This document shows positions 51,998 through 61,293 of a stretch of DNA of 64,000 nucleotides, piece after piece. Location: the NCBI GenBank assembly GCA_965267405.1, contig OZ253954.1, positions 1,550,001 to 1,614,000 on the forward strand, in the 5' to 3' direction. This DNA is from JAPPOI01 sp028818055. Lineage in GTDB: Bacteria > Pseudomonadota > Alphaproteobacteria > Rhodobacterales > Rhodobacteraceae. Position numbers and translations under genes: made by a program. The notes beneath the pieces were generated by a model that was not told where the DNA came from, searched no databases, and worked only from the letters and a program-made list of their open reading frames with translations. Each line of letters opens with the position of its first letter. The first letter of the stretch is position 1.

Positions 51998-54004
51998 ATG
52001 TTGAAAACCCTCGCGGTTCTCACGATTTGCTGTGTGACCGCGCTGCCACTTGCAGCGCAGGCAGACGCGTCGTCTGACGCGCTGGCGGCTGCCATGGCCA
52101 ACGTCCGCGAAGGCGAATGGAACGATGCAATCACGGAAGCGCGTGGTGCGGGTCCGATTGGAAGTGACATCGTTGAATGGCACCGCCTGCGGGCCGGACA
52201 AGGAACATTCAACGACACTGTGGCGTTCCTTTATCGACATGCCGATTGGCCCGGGCTGAAACTCCTCAGAAAGCGGAGCGAACGCAATGTGCCGTTGGGC
52301 CGACGTCCCGACGACGTTCTGGCATTCTTTGCCGACCAACCACCCCAAAGCGGTGTCGGGTCCGTTGCCCTGATCTCGGCTCTTGCAAGCAAAGGGCGCA
52401 ACGACGAAGCAAATAAGGAAGCCAAACGGGCATGGACCACCTTCGTATTGTCTTCAACGGATGAAGCGTGGCTCCTGAAGCGATACGAAAGTGAACTTGA
52501 ACAGCTACATGTCGAGCGCTTGGACATGTTGCTGTGGCGGAATGCGGAAACAGCCGCACGTCGAATGTTTGATCGGGTCAGTTCAGGGCAGCGCCGATTG
52601 GCAGAAGCTCGACTTGCACTTCGCGGCAACAAGAAAGGTGTCGACGGTCTTGTCGGCAAAGTCCCGTCTGCCCTAAGCGATGATCCCGGACTTGCGTTTG
52701 AACGCATGCAATGGCGGGCCCGCAAAGGGCGCAACAAGGACGCGATCGAGCTCTTGTTGTCGCAAAGCCAGGAAGAGCTAGGCAATGCTTCGGCCTGGGC
52801 TGGCTGGCGACGTAGCTTTGCCCGATCAGAAATGCGGGCTGGCCGCACCGAAACCGCCTACAAATTGGCCTCGGCACACGGGCTGACTGAAGGATCGCAT
52901 TTTGCAGATTTGGAGTGGCTGGCTGGTTATCTGGCGCTTCGCTATCAGAAAGATGGTGAAAAAGCGCTGCAACACTTTCTACGATTTCGCGGCGCGGTAG
53001 AGACACCCATTTCGCTTGGGCGTGCCGGATACTGGGAAGGCCGTGCACACGAGTTACTGGGCGATCAAGATACAGCGCGTTTGGCCTATCTCTTCGGGGC
53101 CGAGTATCAGACCAGTTTCTATGGACTTTTGGCCGCTGAAAAGGCTGGCAAGCCACTTGATCCCGAATTTGTTCAGACGCCGCCAACACCTGATCTGGCG
53201 TCGACGTCGTTTGACAAAAGCACTGTACTCAAGGCTGCAAAGTTGTTGCTGGCTGCGGGAGAGCGCGATCTGGGCGAGCGGTTTTTGACCCACTTGACCG
53301 AGTCACTTGAGAAATCCGAAATTGAACAATTGGCGGCGTATGTCATTGAGCAGGGTGATCCGCACATTGCCGTCATGATTGGTAAGCGCGCCGCGTCTCA
53401 GGCGATTGTCGTACCCTTCGCCTATTTTGCCTTGAACGACTTTGGACTAACCGAAATTCCCGTTCCTGAAGAACTGGCATTGGCCATTGCTCGGCGTGAA
53501 AGCGAGTTTGATCATCTGGTAACAAGTGGTGCCGGTGCGCAGGGCCTGATGCAGGTAATGCCGAAGACGGCGCGCGGTGTGGCTGAATACCTTGAAATTC
53601 CCTACAACCGAACGCGCCTTCTGGAAGATCCTATCTACAATGCACGCATCGGCACAGCTTATCTGGATGAGCTGATGGAGATTTTCGATGGGAATATGGT
53701 AATGGTTTCAGCCGGTTATAACGCAGGCCCTGGAAGACCGTTATCGTGGATGGAGCGTTTGGGTGACCCAAGAACAGGTCGCGTGGATGTCGTCGACTGG
53801 ATCGAGCACATCCCGTTTGACGAAACCCGGAATTACGTGATGCGGGTGATGGAAAGCATTCCGATCTATCGTGCTCGACTGTCTGGTGATCTTGGGCCTG
53901 TAGAGTTCACTGCACTGTTGCTTGATCAATCTGGCCACCCGCGCCGGGCAACCAAAGGCACATTCGTGCGACCGCGTGCCCGTCCAGAGCCACTGACCGA
54001 CTGA
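51998..54004 (+). CDS. Soluble-type lytic murein transglycosylase
   Basis: This ~668-residue periplasmic enzyme cleaves peptidoglycan glycan strands, forming 1,6-anhydro ends. A signal peptide (MLKTLAVLTICCVTALPLAAQA) starts at the ATG 51998. A long superhelical alpha-domain follows, then the catalytic Slt domain with Glu501 (ARRESEF), GAQGLMQVMP and YNAGPGR. The layout is that of Slt70. An earlier in-frame ATG at 51950 would put extra residues before the signal peptide and is less likely. Its stop lies only 2 nt from the stop of the convergent dinB. Confidence 0.92.
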   Translation: MLKTLAVLTICCVTALPLAAQADASSDALAAAMANVREGEWNDAITEARGAGPIGSDIVEWHRLRAGQGTFNDTVAFLYRHADWPGLKLLRKRSERNVPLGRRPDDVLAFFADQPPQSGVGSVALISALASKGRNDEANKEAKRAWTTFVLSSTDEAWLLKRYESELEQLHVERLDMLLWRNAETAARRMFDRVSSGQRRLAEARLALRGNKKGVDGLVGKVPSALSDDPGLAFERMQWRARKGRNKDAIELLLSQSQEELGNASAWAGWRRSFARSEMRAGRTETAYKLASAHGLTEGSHFADLEWLAGYLALRYQKDGEKALQHFLRFRGAVETPISLGRAGYWEGRAHELLGDQDTARLAYLFGAEYQTSFYGLLAAEKAGKPLDPEFVQTPPTPDLASTSFDKSTVLKAAKLLLAAGERDLGERFLTHLTESLEKSEIEQLAAYVIEQGDPHIAVMIGKRAASQAIVVPFAYFALNDFGLTEIPVPEELALAIARRESEFDHLVTSGAGAQGLMQVMPKTARGVAEYLEIPYNRTRLLEDPIYNARIGTAYLDELMEIFDGNMVMVSAGYNAGPGRPLSWMERLGDPRTGRVDVVDWIEHIPFDETRNYVMRVMESIPIYRARLSGDLGPVEFTALLLDQSGHPRRATKGTFVRPRARPEPLTD

Positions 54005-54006
54005 CG

Positions 54007-55275
54007 TTACCTTAACGCTCTGCCCTTTACGATGGCTTCCGGGCCAAAACGTTCGCGGATCTTGTCTGTTGCGCGCTCAGCCCCGGCGCGCGCTGAAGCT
54101 CCCGGGTCAAGCAGATCGCCGCCGCTATCCGCGGTATCGGCTGGACCGATATGAGAGATTCCCACCCCGACCAATCGAAACGGGCCTTCTCCTGAAACTT
54201 GGTCGAACAGAGCGCGGGCTGTGCGGTAAATGCGATCAGCAATTTGAGTTGGGTCGGTCAGTGTTGTTCGTTTTGTGACCAACGAATGATTTGCACGCTT
54301 GAGTTTGAGCGTGACAACACGACCAGCCATGTCCTTCGCCTTTGCCCTGTCGGCCACGTTTTCGGACAAGCGCCAGATATGACCATCGAGTATATCGGTG
54401 TCGGCGGTGTCTTCGCCGAAAGTCGTTTCGTTTGAGATCGACTTGACCGGTGAATGGGCCGATACCCTTCTGCGATCCTGGCCTCGCGCCAGGTGCCAAA
54501 GCCGATCACCCATAGAGCCAAAGCGCGCGGCCAAATCCTCTCTCTCCCATCGAAGCAAATCGGCAAAACTGCGGATGCCTGCTTTCTCAAGTGCAACCTT
54601 CGTTTGCGTACCCACACCCCAAATCAAGCTAACCGGTTTGTCGTGAAGGAATTCCGCAGTTTCCGCGGCACCGATCACGGAAAATCCCCGCGGCTTGTCG
54701 AGGTCAGAGGCGACTTTGGCTAGGAACTTGTTATGCGACAGTCCGATCGAACCGCTCAAACCCAGCTCGTCTTCCATGCGCTTGGTTAGCCGGGCAAGCA
54801 TGACCGCTGGTGGAGCGCCATGCAGTCGTGCCGTTCCGGTTAAATCCATGAAGGCTTCATCCAGCGACAGTGGTTCAACCACAGGACTAAGTTCGTCCAT
54901 CATTGCGCGAATTTCCCGGCTCGCCTCGGCATAGGCACTCATTCGGCCCTTAACGACGACAGCGTCTGGGCAGAGTTTAAGCGCCTGAAACATCGGCATG
55001 GCCGAGCGGACACCGCGAATGCGCGCAATGTAGCAGGCGGTTGACACAACCCCGCGCCGACCCCCGCCAATGATCACCGGTTTATCGCGAAGTGATGGAT
55101 CGTCCCGCTTTTCGACACTTGCGTAAAAGGCATCGCAATCCATATGCGCAATGCTCAGGTCGAACAGTTCGGGGTGCGAAATTACCCGTGGACGCCCGCA
55201 ACTCGGACAGCGAGAGCCATCTTCAAATGTTGTTAAACAGTCTCGGCAAAGCGCGGGCATTTGGAATGTGTCCAT
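54007..55275 (-). CDS. dinB: DNA polymerase IV with N-terminal zinc-ribbon
   Basis: This 422-residue Y-family translesion polymerase has the catalytic segments HMDCDAFYASVE, CYIARIRGVRSAMP and LSLDEAFMD, followed by helix-hairpin-helix and little-finger domains. An N-terminal extension carries CRDC and CPSC, a four-Cys zinc-ribbon found in some alphaproteobacterial homologs but not in E. coli DinB. I start it at the ATG 55273-55275 (MDTFQMPALCRDC). There is no visible LexA site in the short gap to the divergent NUDIX gene. A beta-clamp-binding motif at the C-terminus could not be seen clearly. Confidence 0.93.
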   Translation of the reverse strand: MDTFQMPALCRDCLTTFEDGSRCPSCGRPRVISHPELFDLSIAHMDCDAFYASVEKRDDPSLRDKPVIIGGGRRGVVSTACYIARIRGVRSAMPMFQALKLCPDAVVVKGRMSAYAEASREIRAMMDELSPVVEPLSLDEAFMDLTGTARLHGAPPAVMLARLTKRMEDELGLSGSIGLSHNKFLAKVASDLDKPRGFSVIGAAETAEFLHDKPVSLIWGVGTQTKVALEKAGIRSFADLLRWEREDLAARFGSMGDRLWHLARGQDRRRVSAHSPVKSISNETTFGEDTADTDILDGHIWRLSENVADRAKAKDMAGRVVTLKLKRANHSLVTKRTTLTDPTQIADRIYRTARALFDQVSGEGPFRLVGVGISHIGPADTADSGGDLLDPGASARAGAERATDKIRERFGPEAIVKGRALR

Positions 55276-55312
55276 GATAGCCTGCCACCAATGTACCGAA
55301 GGAGCCGCCAAG

Positions 55313-55720
55313 GTGACACCCCCGTTTAACGGTGCCAAGCTAGCTATCCTTGTGAAAGATCAAGTGGTCACCATACTTCGCGACGATAAACCGGGCTTGG
55401 CCTGGCCAGGGTATTGGGACCTTCCCGGAGGCGGACGCGAAGGTTCAGAAACTCCGATAGAAACCGCAATCCGGGAGACCAAGGAAGAAATCGGCGTCAA
55501 TATCGACAGAGAATTGGTCTCCTACAGCGCGACCTACCCGGCGGGCGATAGCGTGGTGTGGTTTTTCGTGGCCGAGGCGCCGGACTTTGGCGTAGCTGAC
55601 ATCGTTTTTGGGAACGAAGGCCAATGCTGGCGTCTTGCCCCGACAAAGTGGTTTTTAGAGCACCGTCGCGCTATCCCACACCTACAGGATCGCTTGAACA
55701 ATTATCTGAGGGAAAGATGA
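55313..55720 (+). CDS. NUDIX hydrolase
   Basis: This 135-residue enzyme has the complete Nudix box GGREGSET, seven residues, then RETKEEIGV. The flanking strands fit an ADP-ribose- or nucleotide-type pyrophosphatase. The start is a GTG at 55313 with AAGGAG eight nt upstream; earlier in-frame codons overlap dinB and lack family match. It is divergent from dinB (37-nt gap), so a house-cleaning role next to a DNA-damage polymerase is possible. The substrate is unknown. Its stop overlaps the next start (ATGA). Confidence 0.88.
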   Translation: MTPPFNGAKLAILVKDQVVTILRDDKPGLAWPGYWDLPGGGREGSETPIETAIRETKEEIGVNIDRELVSYSATYPAGDSVVWFFVAEAPDFGVADIVFGNEGQCWRLAPTKWFLEHRRAIPHLQDRLNNYLRER

Positions 55721-56022
55721 GCCTTGAACGCATTGCGTGCCGAACTCCGAACGCGGACGGCATTACAAATATTCCTGTCTGGAAGTTTGATGTCATTCGC
55801 GTCGCGATAATCAATGCCATCACAGATGCAGGTCAGGACGGACTTTTGTTTTCCGAACTGACTGGTGAGGTAAGAAAACGCCTTTCCGCCAGTGAATTGA
55901 AGGACTTGGGATCAGTTGGGTGGCACACAACAACGGTAAAACTTGAGCTTGAGGTCAGAGGTGAGATCGACCGTGTTGCGGGAAAGTCACCTCAGCGGTT
56001 GTTTCTTGTTGGGAAACAGTAA
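55717..56022 (+). CDS. Small winged-helix-like protein (DUF6958-like)
   Basis: This 101-residue protein is coupled to the NUDIX gene by an ATGA overlap. The sequence AIINAITDAGQDGLLFSELTGEVRKRLS followed by GWHTTTVKLELEVRGEIDRV resembles small proteins with a winged-helix-like fold (the DUF6958 group). No membrane segment or signal is present. The family assignment is tentative and no function is known. Confidence 0.65.
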   Translation: MSLERIACRTPNADGITNIPVWKFDVIRVAIINAITDAGQDGLLFSELTGEVRKRLSASELKDLGSVGWHTTTVKLELEVRGEIDRVAGKSPQRLFLVGKQ

Positions 56023-56086
56023 GTCATTGAAATGACACAATCCCTTACCCATATGCCGATCACGGGGGTGTGATTGGAAGGGTAAA

Positions 56087-56977
56087 ATGATCGAAGAAAT
56101 TTTTGACGCATTGGGCGGCGGTGGTATCGCCATTCTGCTGGTCGCGGCTTTCATTCTTCTTTGTATCTATCTTGGTGTTCGCATCGTGTCTCAGTCTGAG
56201 AAACACGTGGTCGAACGCTTTGGTCGGCTGAGAACTGTTCTTGGACCAGGCATCAACTTCATCGTGCCATTTCTGGACCGCGTGGCGCACCAGATCTCAA
56301 TTCTTGAGCGGCAGTTGCCAAACGCCAGCCAGGACGCGATTACGGCCGACAACGTTTTGGTTCAGGTCGAAACAAGCGTCTTCTATCGCATCACTGAACC
56401 CGAAAAGACGGTATACCGTATCCGTGACGTCGACGCAGCTATTGCAACGACGGTCGCAGGTATTGTCCGTGCAGAAATTGGTAAAATGGAACTGGACGAA
56501 GTGCAGGCGAACCGTGCTGCGCTGATTTCAACCATCAAAGCCAGCGTCGAAGATGCCGTGGACAACTGGGGTATTGAAGTGACCCGTGCCGAAATCCTTG
56601 ACGTGAACTTGGATCAGGCAACGCGGGATGCGATGCTTCAGCAGCTGAACGCTGAACGTGAACGTCGTGCGCAAGTGACCCGTGCTGAAGGACAGAAGCG
56701 CGCGGTCGAACTGGAATCCGACGCCGAGCTATACGCGGCCGAACAGCAGGCCAAAGCCCGCCGGGTTCAGGCCGAAGCGGAAGCCTATGCGACAAGCGTA
56801 GTGGCCGAGGCCATTCAACAGAATGGTTTGGAAGCTGCACAGTACCAAGTCGCGCTTAAGCAGGTTGAGGCTTTGAACGCCTTGGGCGCAAGCCCTTCCG
56901 CCTCAACGGTCGTTGTTCCTGCGAACGCTCTGGAAGCCTTTGGCGACGCGTTCAAGATGCTGCGGGGTCGTTCGTAA
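56087..56977 (+). CDS. qmcA: SPFH-domain membrane protein (stomatin/QmcA-like)
   Basis: This 296-residue membrane-anchored protein has one N-terminal hydrophobic helix (about 13-33), then a stomatin/prohibitin SPFH domain (VSQSEKHVVERFGRLRTVLGPGINFIVP) and a long helical, Ala/Glu-rich coiled-coil region (RAEGQKRAVELESDAELYAAEQQAKARR). Such proteins form oligomers and organise inner-membrane microdomains. The stop shares one base with the ATG of the NfeD-type gene, the partner typical of SPFH operons. The start is the ATG at 56087 with GGAAGGG upstream. Confidence 0.9.
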   Translation: MIEEIFDALGGGGIAILLVAAFILLCIYLGVRIVSQSEKHVVERFGRLRTVLGPGINFIVPFLDRVAHQISILERQLPNASQDAITADNVLVQVETSVFYRITEPEKTVYRIRDVDAAIATTVAGIVRAEIGKMELDEVQANRAALISTIKASVEDAVDNWGIEVTRAEILDVNLDQATRDAMLQQLNAERERRAQVTRAEGQKRAVELESDAELYAAEQQAKARRVQAEAEAYATSVVAEAIQQNGLEAAQYQVALKQVEALNALGASPSASTVVVPANALEAFGDAFKMLRGRS

Positions 56978-57264
56978 TGCCCGAGATGGTTTGGTCAATT
57001 TGGTGGGTTTGGATCATCGGCGCGCTTCTTCTTGGAGCACTTGAAGTTGTCGCCCCAGCGCAAATTCTGCTTGGATTTGCAGTTGGTGCGCTGGGCGTCG
57101 GACTGGGCCTGCTTGCAGGTGTCCCAGGGTTATCAACATCGTTGCCTCTGATCAGTATCGTATTTGCGGCTTTGTCTCTGATCGCCTGGATCGTGATCCG
57201 TCGCATGGTTGGTGTTCGCGAAGGTCAGGTCAAAGTCTGGGATCGCGATATCAACGAGGATTGA
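56977..57264 (+). CDS. Short NfeD-like membrane protein
   Basis: This 95-residue protein has three hydrophobic stretches (WIIGALLLGALEVVAPAQILLGFAVGAL, LGLLAGV, LPLISIVFAALSLIAWIVI) and a short polar end. It matches the membrane part of NfeD partners of SPFH proteins. The C-terminal OB-fold of full-length NfeD is reduced to VREGQVKVWDRDINED. It overlaps qmcA by one base, so co-production is likely. Confidence 0.8.
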   Translation: MPEMVWSIWWVWIIGALLLGALEVVAPAQILLGFAVGALGVGLGLLAGVPGLSTSLPLISIVFAALSLIAWIVIRRMVGVREGQVKVWDRDINED

Positions 57265-57268
57265 TCGC

Positions 57269-58039
57269 GTGAACTCTCGTGTGGTGAAAATCCTGCTCTT
57301 CGGGGTGGGCTCGCTCATGGCGGTGACGCTGGCGGTGGTCGCCTTTGTTCCCGACATCGACGTGCGCATCCCGGAAACTCAGGTCCGGGATGCTATCGAA
57401 GAACGGCTGCCGATCAACGCCGATCTGGATGAAGACATCAAAGTCAGCGTGAACGACGCAAACGTCGATTTCCGTAGTGGCGGTGAAAAGGGTAATGTTG
57501 GCATCTTTGTCGAAACCGAGATGTCTGGCTTCGGGCTTTCGGCCAAAGCGACTGCCAACACCTACACCGCAATACGCTACGAGGAAGGGGCGTTCTATCT
57601 GACCGACCTGAAGTTGGACGATCTGGAGGTCAAACCAAGTCTTGCAACCAAAGCCAAGCTGGCTGCGCTTAGAACTGCGCTGGCAACGTTTTTGGACGAG
57701 CTTGAGATCGAGTTGGAAGACTCAGGTAACATTGAGGCGCTGAATAATCTCAGAGATCTACGAACGACTATCGGTCCGGTCCTTCGCGCAACATTGGACG
57801 AAAACCTTGGAAAGATCCCGGTGTATCGACTTCAAGGTGATGCCAAGAAAAACGCTGCGCGCCTTATCCTGAAGGACATTTCGTTCAACGGCGACGAAGC
57901 CATTGCCACCCTGTCGCCGGCGCAAGCAATGATCAAAATTGCCAGCTTCGTCATAGGCGGGCTCGTCTGCTTGCTTCTTCTTTGGGAATACGCACGGATT
58001 CAGCGGGAGCTTGAACCATCCGAAGATCGCGTCAGCTGA
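57269..58039 (+). CDS. Hypothetical membrane-anchored protein (DUF1439-like)
   Basis: This 256-residue protein has an N-terminal signal-anchor (VVKILLFGVGSLMAVTLAVVAFV), an extracytoplasmic domain with alternating strands (ETQVRDAIEERLPINADLDEDIKVSVNDANVDF) and a C-terminal helix (IKIASFVIGGLVCLLLLWEYA). The domain recalls the DUF1439/YceB type of envelope protein; this is tentative. I chose the GTG at 57269, with GAGGA upstream, five nt after the NfeD stop. It therefore belongs to the same operon as qmcA. Function unknown. Confidence 0.7.
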   Translation: MNSRVVKILLFGVGSLMAVTLAVVAFVPDIDVRIPETQVRDAIEERLPINADLDEDIKVSVNDANVDFRSGGEKGNVGIFVETEMSGFGLSAKATANTYTAIRYEEGAFYLTDLKLDDLEVKPSLATKAKLAALRTALATFLDELEIELEDSGNIEALNNLRDLRTTIGPVLRATLDENLGKIPVYRLQGDAKKNAARLILKDISFNGDEAIATLSPAQAMIKIASFVIGGLVCLLLLWEYARIQRELEPSEDRVS

Positions 58040-59215
58040 TTATTGAAGATCTGAAAACGCGCGTTCAATCCGCGAAATAGCTTCCAGCAAAGTAGGTCTC
58101 GGAAGAGCCAAATTGAATCGCATATGGCCGGTGCCGCCTAACTCAAACTGCGTGCCTGGGCTTGGCGCAACTTTGGCTTCAGTGACCAGACGTTTTATCA
58201 GTTCGGCGTCTGACATTCCAAGGTCGGTAAAGTCGACCCAGCTAAGGTAAGTCGATTGCATGTCCATGACGCGCACACCAGGAAGTGCGCTCATGCGTTC
58301 GGCGAAGATACGAAAGTTCTCTGCAAGATACTCTCGGGCGGCATCAATCCAGTCATCGCATTCGGTGAAAGCCGCTTTGATCATCATCATAGCAAATCGG
58401 TTTGGTGACGATTCCCGATCCATCATGACTGCATCCAGTTTGCGGCGCATTTTCTCGTCCGGGATGATCGCCAGCCCAGTTTCGCCACCGGCAATGTTGA
58501 ACGCCTTGGACGCGGCGTTCAGGACCACGGTGCGATCCATATGTTCCGGAGCGGCAATGCCGATAGGAGTGAACTTTGCGCCCGGGAAACACAGGTCCAT
58601 GTGGATCTCGTCCGAGATCAGGATCAAGTCATGCGCGGCGCAGAAGTCGGCAACGGCTTTCAGTTCATCGGCGCTCCATATTCTGCCGCCGGGATTATGT
58701 GGCGAGCAAAGCGTCATGATCTTTTCGTTACCGGTCAGCATCCCGGACAGCATGTCCAGATCCATGTGAAAGATGCCGTCGCGTTCAACAAGTGGGCATT
58801 GAAGCGCTGTCCGCCCCATCGCGCGCAACTTGCGGAAAAAGGCATGGTAAACCGGCGAGAACGTGATCACCGCATCGCCGGGTTCCGAGTAGGCGGCCAA
58901 CACATCCGCATATCCGCTGATGACGCCATGGGTGTAACGAACCGCCTCGGGGTCGAAGCTCCAACCGTGGCGCCGCTGATACCAGTCAGCCACAGACTGC
59001 GAAACAGGCGTTGGGTTGGTGAAATAGCCAAAATAGCCCCGATCCAGTTCCACCTGAAGCGCTGCACGAATGGCGGGAGCCGCTGGAAAATCCATGTCAG
59101 CCACCCACATCGGGATGACACCCTCACCATCAACGCCAAACATCTTTTCGATGCCGTCGTACTTGCTGCAATGCGTCCCGCGCAGCTCAAGTTGCGTATC
59201 GAAATCGAAATCCAT
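58040..59215 (-). CDS. MalY/PatB-type PLP-dependent C-S lyase / aminotransferase
   Basis: This 391-residue fold-type-I PLP enzyme is of the MalY/PatB group, which includes cystathionine beta-lyases. The PLP Lys is Lys237 (NAASKAFNIAGGETG). Other conserved parts are IPMWVADMDF, SPHNPGGRIW and SDEIHMDL. I chose the ATG at 59213-59215 (MDFDFDTQLELRG), with GAGGAAAGG upstream, over an ATG six codons earlier. Beta-lyase or aminotransferase activity cannot be distinguished by eye. It is convergent with the DUF1439-like gene, with stop codons touching. Confidence 0.88.
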   Translation of the reverse strand: MDFDFDTQLELRGTHCSKYDGIEKMFGVDGEGVIPMWVADMDFPAAPAIRAALQVELDRGYFGYFTNPTPVSQSVADWYQRRHGWSFDPEAVRYTHGVISGYADVLAAYSEPGDAVITFSPVYHAFFRKLRAMGRTALQCPLVERDGIFHMDLDMLSGMLTGNEKIMTLCSPHNPGGRIWSADELKAVADFCAAHDLILISDEIHMDLCFPGAKFTPIGIAAPEHMDRTVVLNAASKAFNIAGGETGLAIIPDEKMRRKLDAVMMDRESSPNRFAMMMIKAAFTECDDWIDAAREYLAENFRIFAERMSALPGVRVMDMQSTYLSWVDFTDLGMSDAELIKRLVTEAKVAPSPGTQFELGGTGHMRFNLALPRPTLLEAISRIERAFSDLQ

Positions 59216-59314
59216 TTCGAAGCCTTTCCTCATCCGCGCGAGACCCTATCGCGCAGTGCGACAGGTGCAACCCCATCTCTTGCCCATGCAGCGGGCATGA
59301 CATAGATGATCGGC

Positions 59315-59836
59315 ATGACGAAACGCACGATCCTGATCCATCCGGACCCACGACTCAAAAAGGTTACGGACCCAATCGCCGAGGTAAACGACGACATTCG
59401 CCGTTTGGCCGACGATATGCTTGAAACAATGTACGATGCGCCAGGCATCGGACTTGCTGCGCCTCAGGTCGGCGTTATGTCGCGCATGCTTGTGATGGAC
59501 TGCGTCAAGGAAGAGGACGTACCGCCACGCCCAATGGTGCTTGTTAACCCCGAAATCACGTGGTCATCGGATGAACTGAACACCTATGAAGAAGGGTGCC
59601 TGTCCATTCCGGATCAATATGCGGATGTAGAACGTCCCGCTGAAGTCGAGGTCAAATGGACAACCCTGGATGGTGAGACCGCCCAAGAGAAATTTGATGG
59701 GTTGTGGGCTACATGTGTCCAGCACGAGATCGATCACCTCAACGGCAAACTGTTCATTGATTATCTCAAGCCATTGAAGCGCCAAATGATTACGCGAAAG
59801 ATGCAAAAGCTGAAGCGCGAACGCGCACGGGTCTAA
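59315..59836 (+). CDS. def: Peptide deformylase
   Basis: This 173-residue enzyme removes the formyl group from nascent proteins. All three catalytic motifs are intact: GIGLAAPQVG at 45-54, EGCLSIP with Cys95, and HEIDH with His137, Glu138 and His141. The start at MTKRTILIHPDPRLKK is typical; an ATG three codons earlier is also possible. It opens a cluster with a degenerate paralog and fmt, the enzyme that adds the formyl group. Confidence 0.96.
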   Translation: MTKRTILIHPDPRLKKVTDPIAEVNDDIRRLADDMLETMYDAPGIGLAAPQVGVMSRMLVMDCVKEEDVPPRPMVLVNPEITWSSDELNTYEEGCLSIPDQYADVERPAEVEVKWTTLDGETAQEKFDGLWATCVQHEIDHLNGKLFIDYLKPLKRQMITRKMQKLKRERARV

Positions 59837-59842
59837 TTCAGC

Positions 59843-60340
59843 ATGACGGGAAGTCCGTTCATCCCTTGGCCTGATCCCAGATTGCAGATGAAAGCGGAAA
59901 CGGTCGAAGTCGTGACCGACGAAACCCGCGAAACCCTCAAACACATGGTCGAGGTGATGGACGCGATGCCCGGCTATGGATTGGCCGCTCCGCAGATTGG
60001 CATATTGCAGCGCCTTGCAGTAGTCGATTGCTCGACCGAACGCGGACAGTCGGTGAAGTTAATCAACCCCATGATCGAACAGGCCTCGGACGAGCTTTTT
60101 GAGTGGAACGAGGCATCGCCAAACCTTCCCGGCGTGTCAGCGAAAATCAAACGTCCCGCCCGAGTTGTTGTTGCATTCACCGACATTGACGGAAATTCTG
60201 TTTCCGAAGAGTTCACCGATCTATGGGCGACAAGCGTGCAACATCAGATCGATCACCTTGACGGGAAAATGTTTTTTGATCGGCTCAGTCGAACCCGACG
60301 GCAAATGCTGCTGAAGAAAGTCAGGAAAGCGTCGCGATGA
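59843..60340 (+). CDS. Peptide-deformylase-like paralog lacking catalytic residues
   Basis: This 165-residue protein is clearly a deformylase homolog, with GYGLAAPQIG at 44-53 and the same overall layout as def just upstream. Two key residues are replaced. The metal-ligand Cys in EGCLSIP is Ser92 (EASPNLP), and the catalytic Glu in HEIDH is Gln135 (HQIDH). It should therefore be inactive or of changed function. It begins 7 nt after def and overlaps fmt by ATGA, so it is kept within the translation-initiation operon. The frame is intact, arguing for a retained role rather than decay. Confidence 0.88.
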   Translation: MTGSPFIPWPDPRLQMKAETVEVVTDETRETLKHMVEVMDAMPGYGLAAPQIGILQRLAVVDCSTERGQSVKLINPMIEQASDELFEWNEASPNLPGVSAKIKRPARVVVAFTDIDGNSVSEEFTDLWATSVQHQIDHLDGKMFFDRLSRTRRQMLLKKVRKASR

Positions 60341-61236
60341 AAGTTGTCTTCATGGGCACACCGGATTTTTCAGTTCCGGCACTGGATGCGTTGGTGAATG
60401 CTGGCCACTCGATCGTTGCAGTCTACACCCAGCCACCTCGCCCGGCTGGTCGCGGCAAGAAAGACAGAAAATCACCTGTACACGTCCGAGCAGATGAGCT
60501 GGGACTTGAGGTTCGCTGCCCCAAGAGTTTCAAAGTTGTTGGTGCGGAGAGCGACTTCGCTTCTTTGGACGCCGACGTGGCAGTTGTTGTTGCTTACGGA
60601 TTGATACTGCCTGTGCCGGTTTTGGTGGCACCCAAATTTGGCTGTCTGAACATCCACGCGTCTCTTTTGCCGCGTTGGCGCGGAGCCGCGCCAATTCATC
60701 GCGCAGTTATGGCCGGAGACTCCGAGACCGGCGTGTGCATCATGCAAATGGATCAAGGCCTGGATACCGGCCCAGTTCTGTTGCGCGAAGCGACCCCAAT
60801 TGGCCCTGAAGATACCACCGGTGATTTGCACGACAGGTTGGCTAAAATGGGGTCCAGCTTGATTGTCGATGCGATCGATCGCTTGGATGAACTTGAGCCG
60901 AAGGTCCAGCCGGAAGAAGGCGTGACCTACGCGGTCAAAATCGACAAAGCGGAAGCAAAGATCGACTGGAAACAGGCGGCTGAACATGTTGACCGTCAGA
61001 TCCGGGCCCTGTCGCCGTTTCCTGGCGCGTGGACAGAAATCAACGGTGATCGTTTAAAGCTTCTTCGCTCTCGGGTTTCGCGTGGTGTCGGACAACCTGG
61101 CGAGCACCTTGGAAACTTCGAGATCGCATGTGGAAGTGGTTCGGTGCAGGTGATCGAAGCACAGAAATCCGGGAAACGACCAATGCAGGCCGACGTCGTG
61201 CTGCGCGGTCTCACGTTGCCACGCTATTTGGACTGA
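60337..61236 (+). CDS. fmt: Methionyl-tRNA formyltransferase
   Basis: This 299-residue enzyme formylates initiator Met-tRNA using 10-formyltetrahydrofolate. It has MKVVFMGTPDFSVPALDAL, the 10-formyl-THF signature region LNIHASLLPRWRGAAPIHRAVMAGD and GVCIMQMDQGLDTGPVL, and a C-terminal OB-like domain with ALSPFPGAWTE. Its start overlaps the deformylase-like paralog by 4 nt. Length is normal for the family. Confidence 0.96.
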   Translation: MKVVFMGTPDFSVPALDALVNAGHSIVAVYTQPPRPAGRGKKDRKSPVHVRADELGLEVRCPKSFKVVGAESDFASLDADVAVVVAYGLILPVPVLVAPKFGCLNIHASLLPRWRGAAPIHRAVMAGDSETGVCIMQMDQGLDTGPVLLREATPIGPEDTTGDLHDRLAKMGSSLIVDAIDRLDELEPKVQPEEGVTYAVKIDKAEAKIDWKQAAEHVDRQIRALSPFPGAWTEINGDRLKLLRSRVSRGVGQPGEHLGNFEIACGSGSVQVIEAQKSGKRPMQADVVLRGLTLPRYLD

Positions 61237-61293
61237 CCCTTTTCCAATTCGTTGAAGCCTCCTAAGTTGAAGGCAGCAACAAACAGGTGGGTT

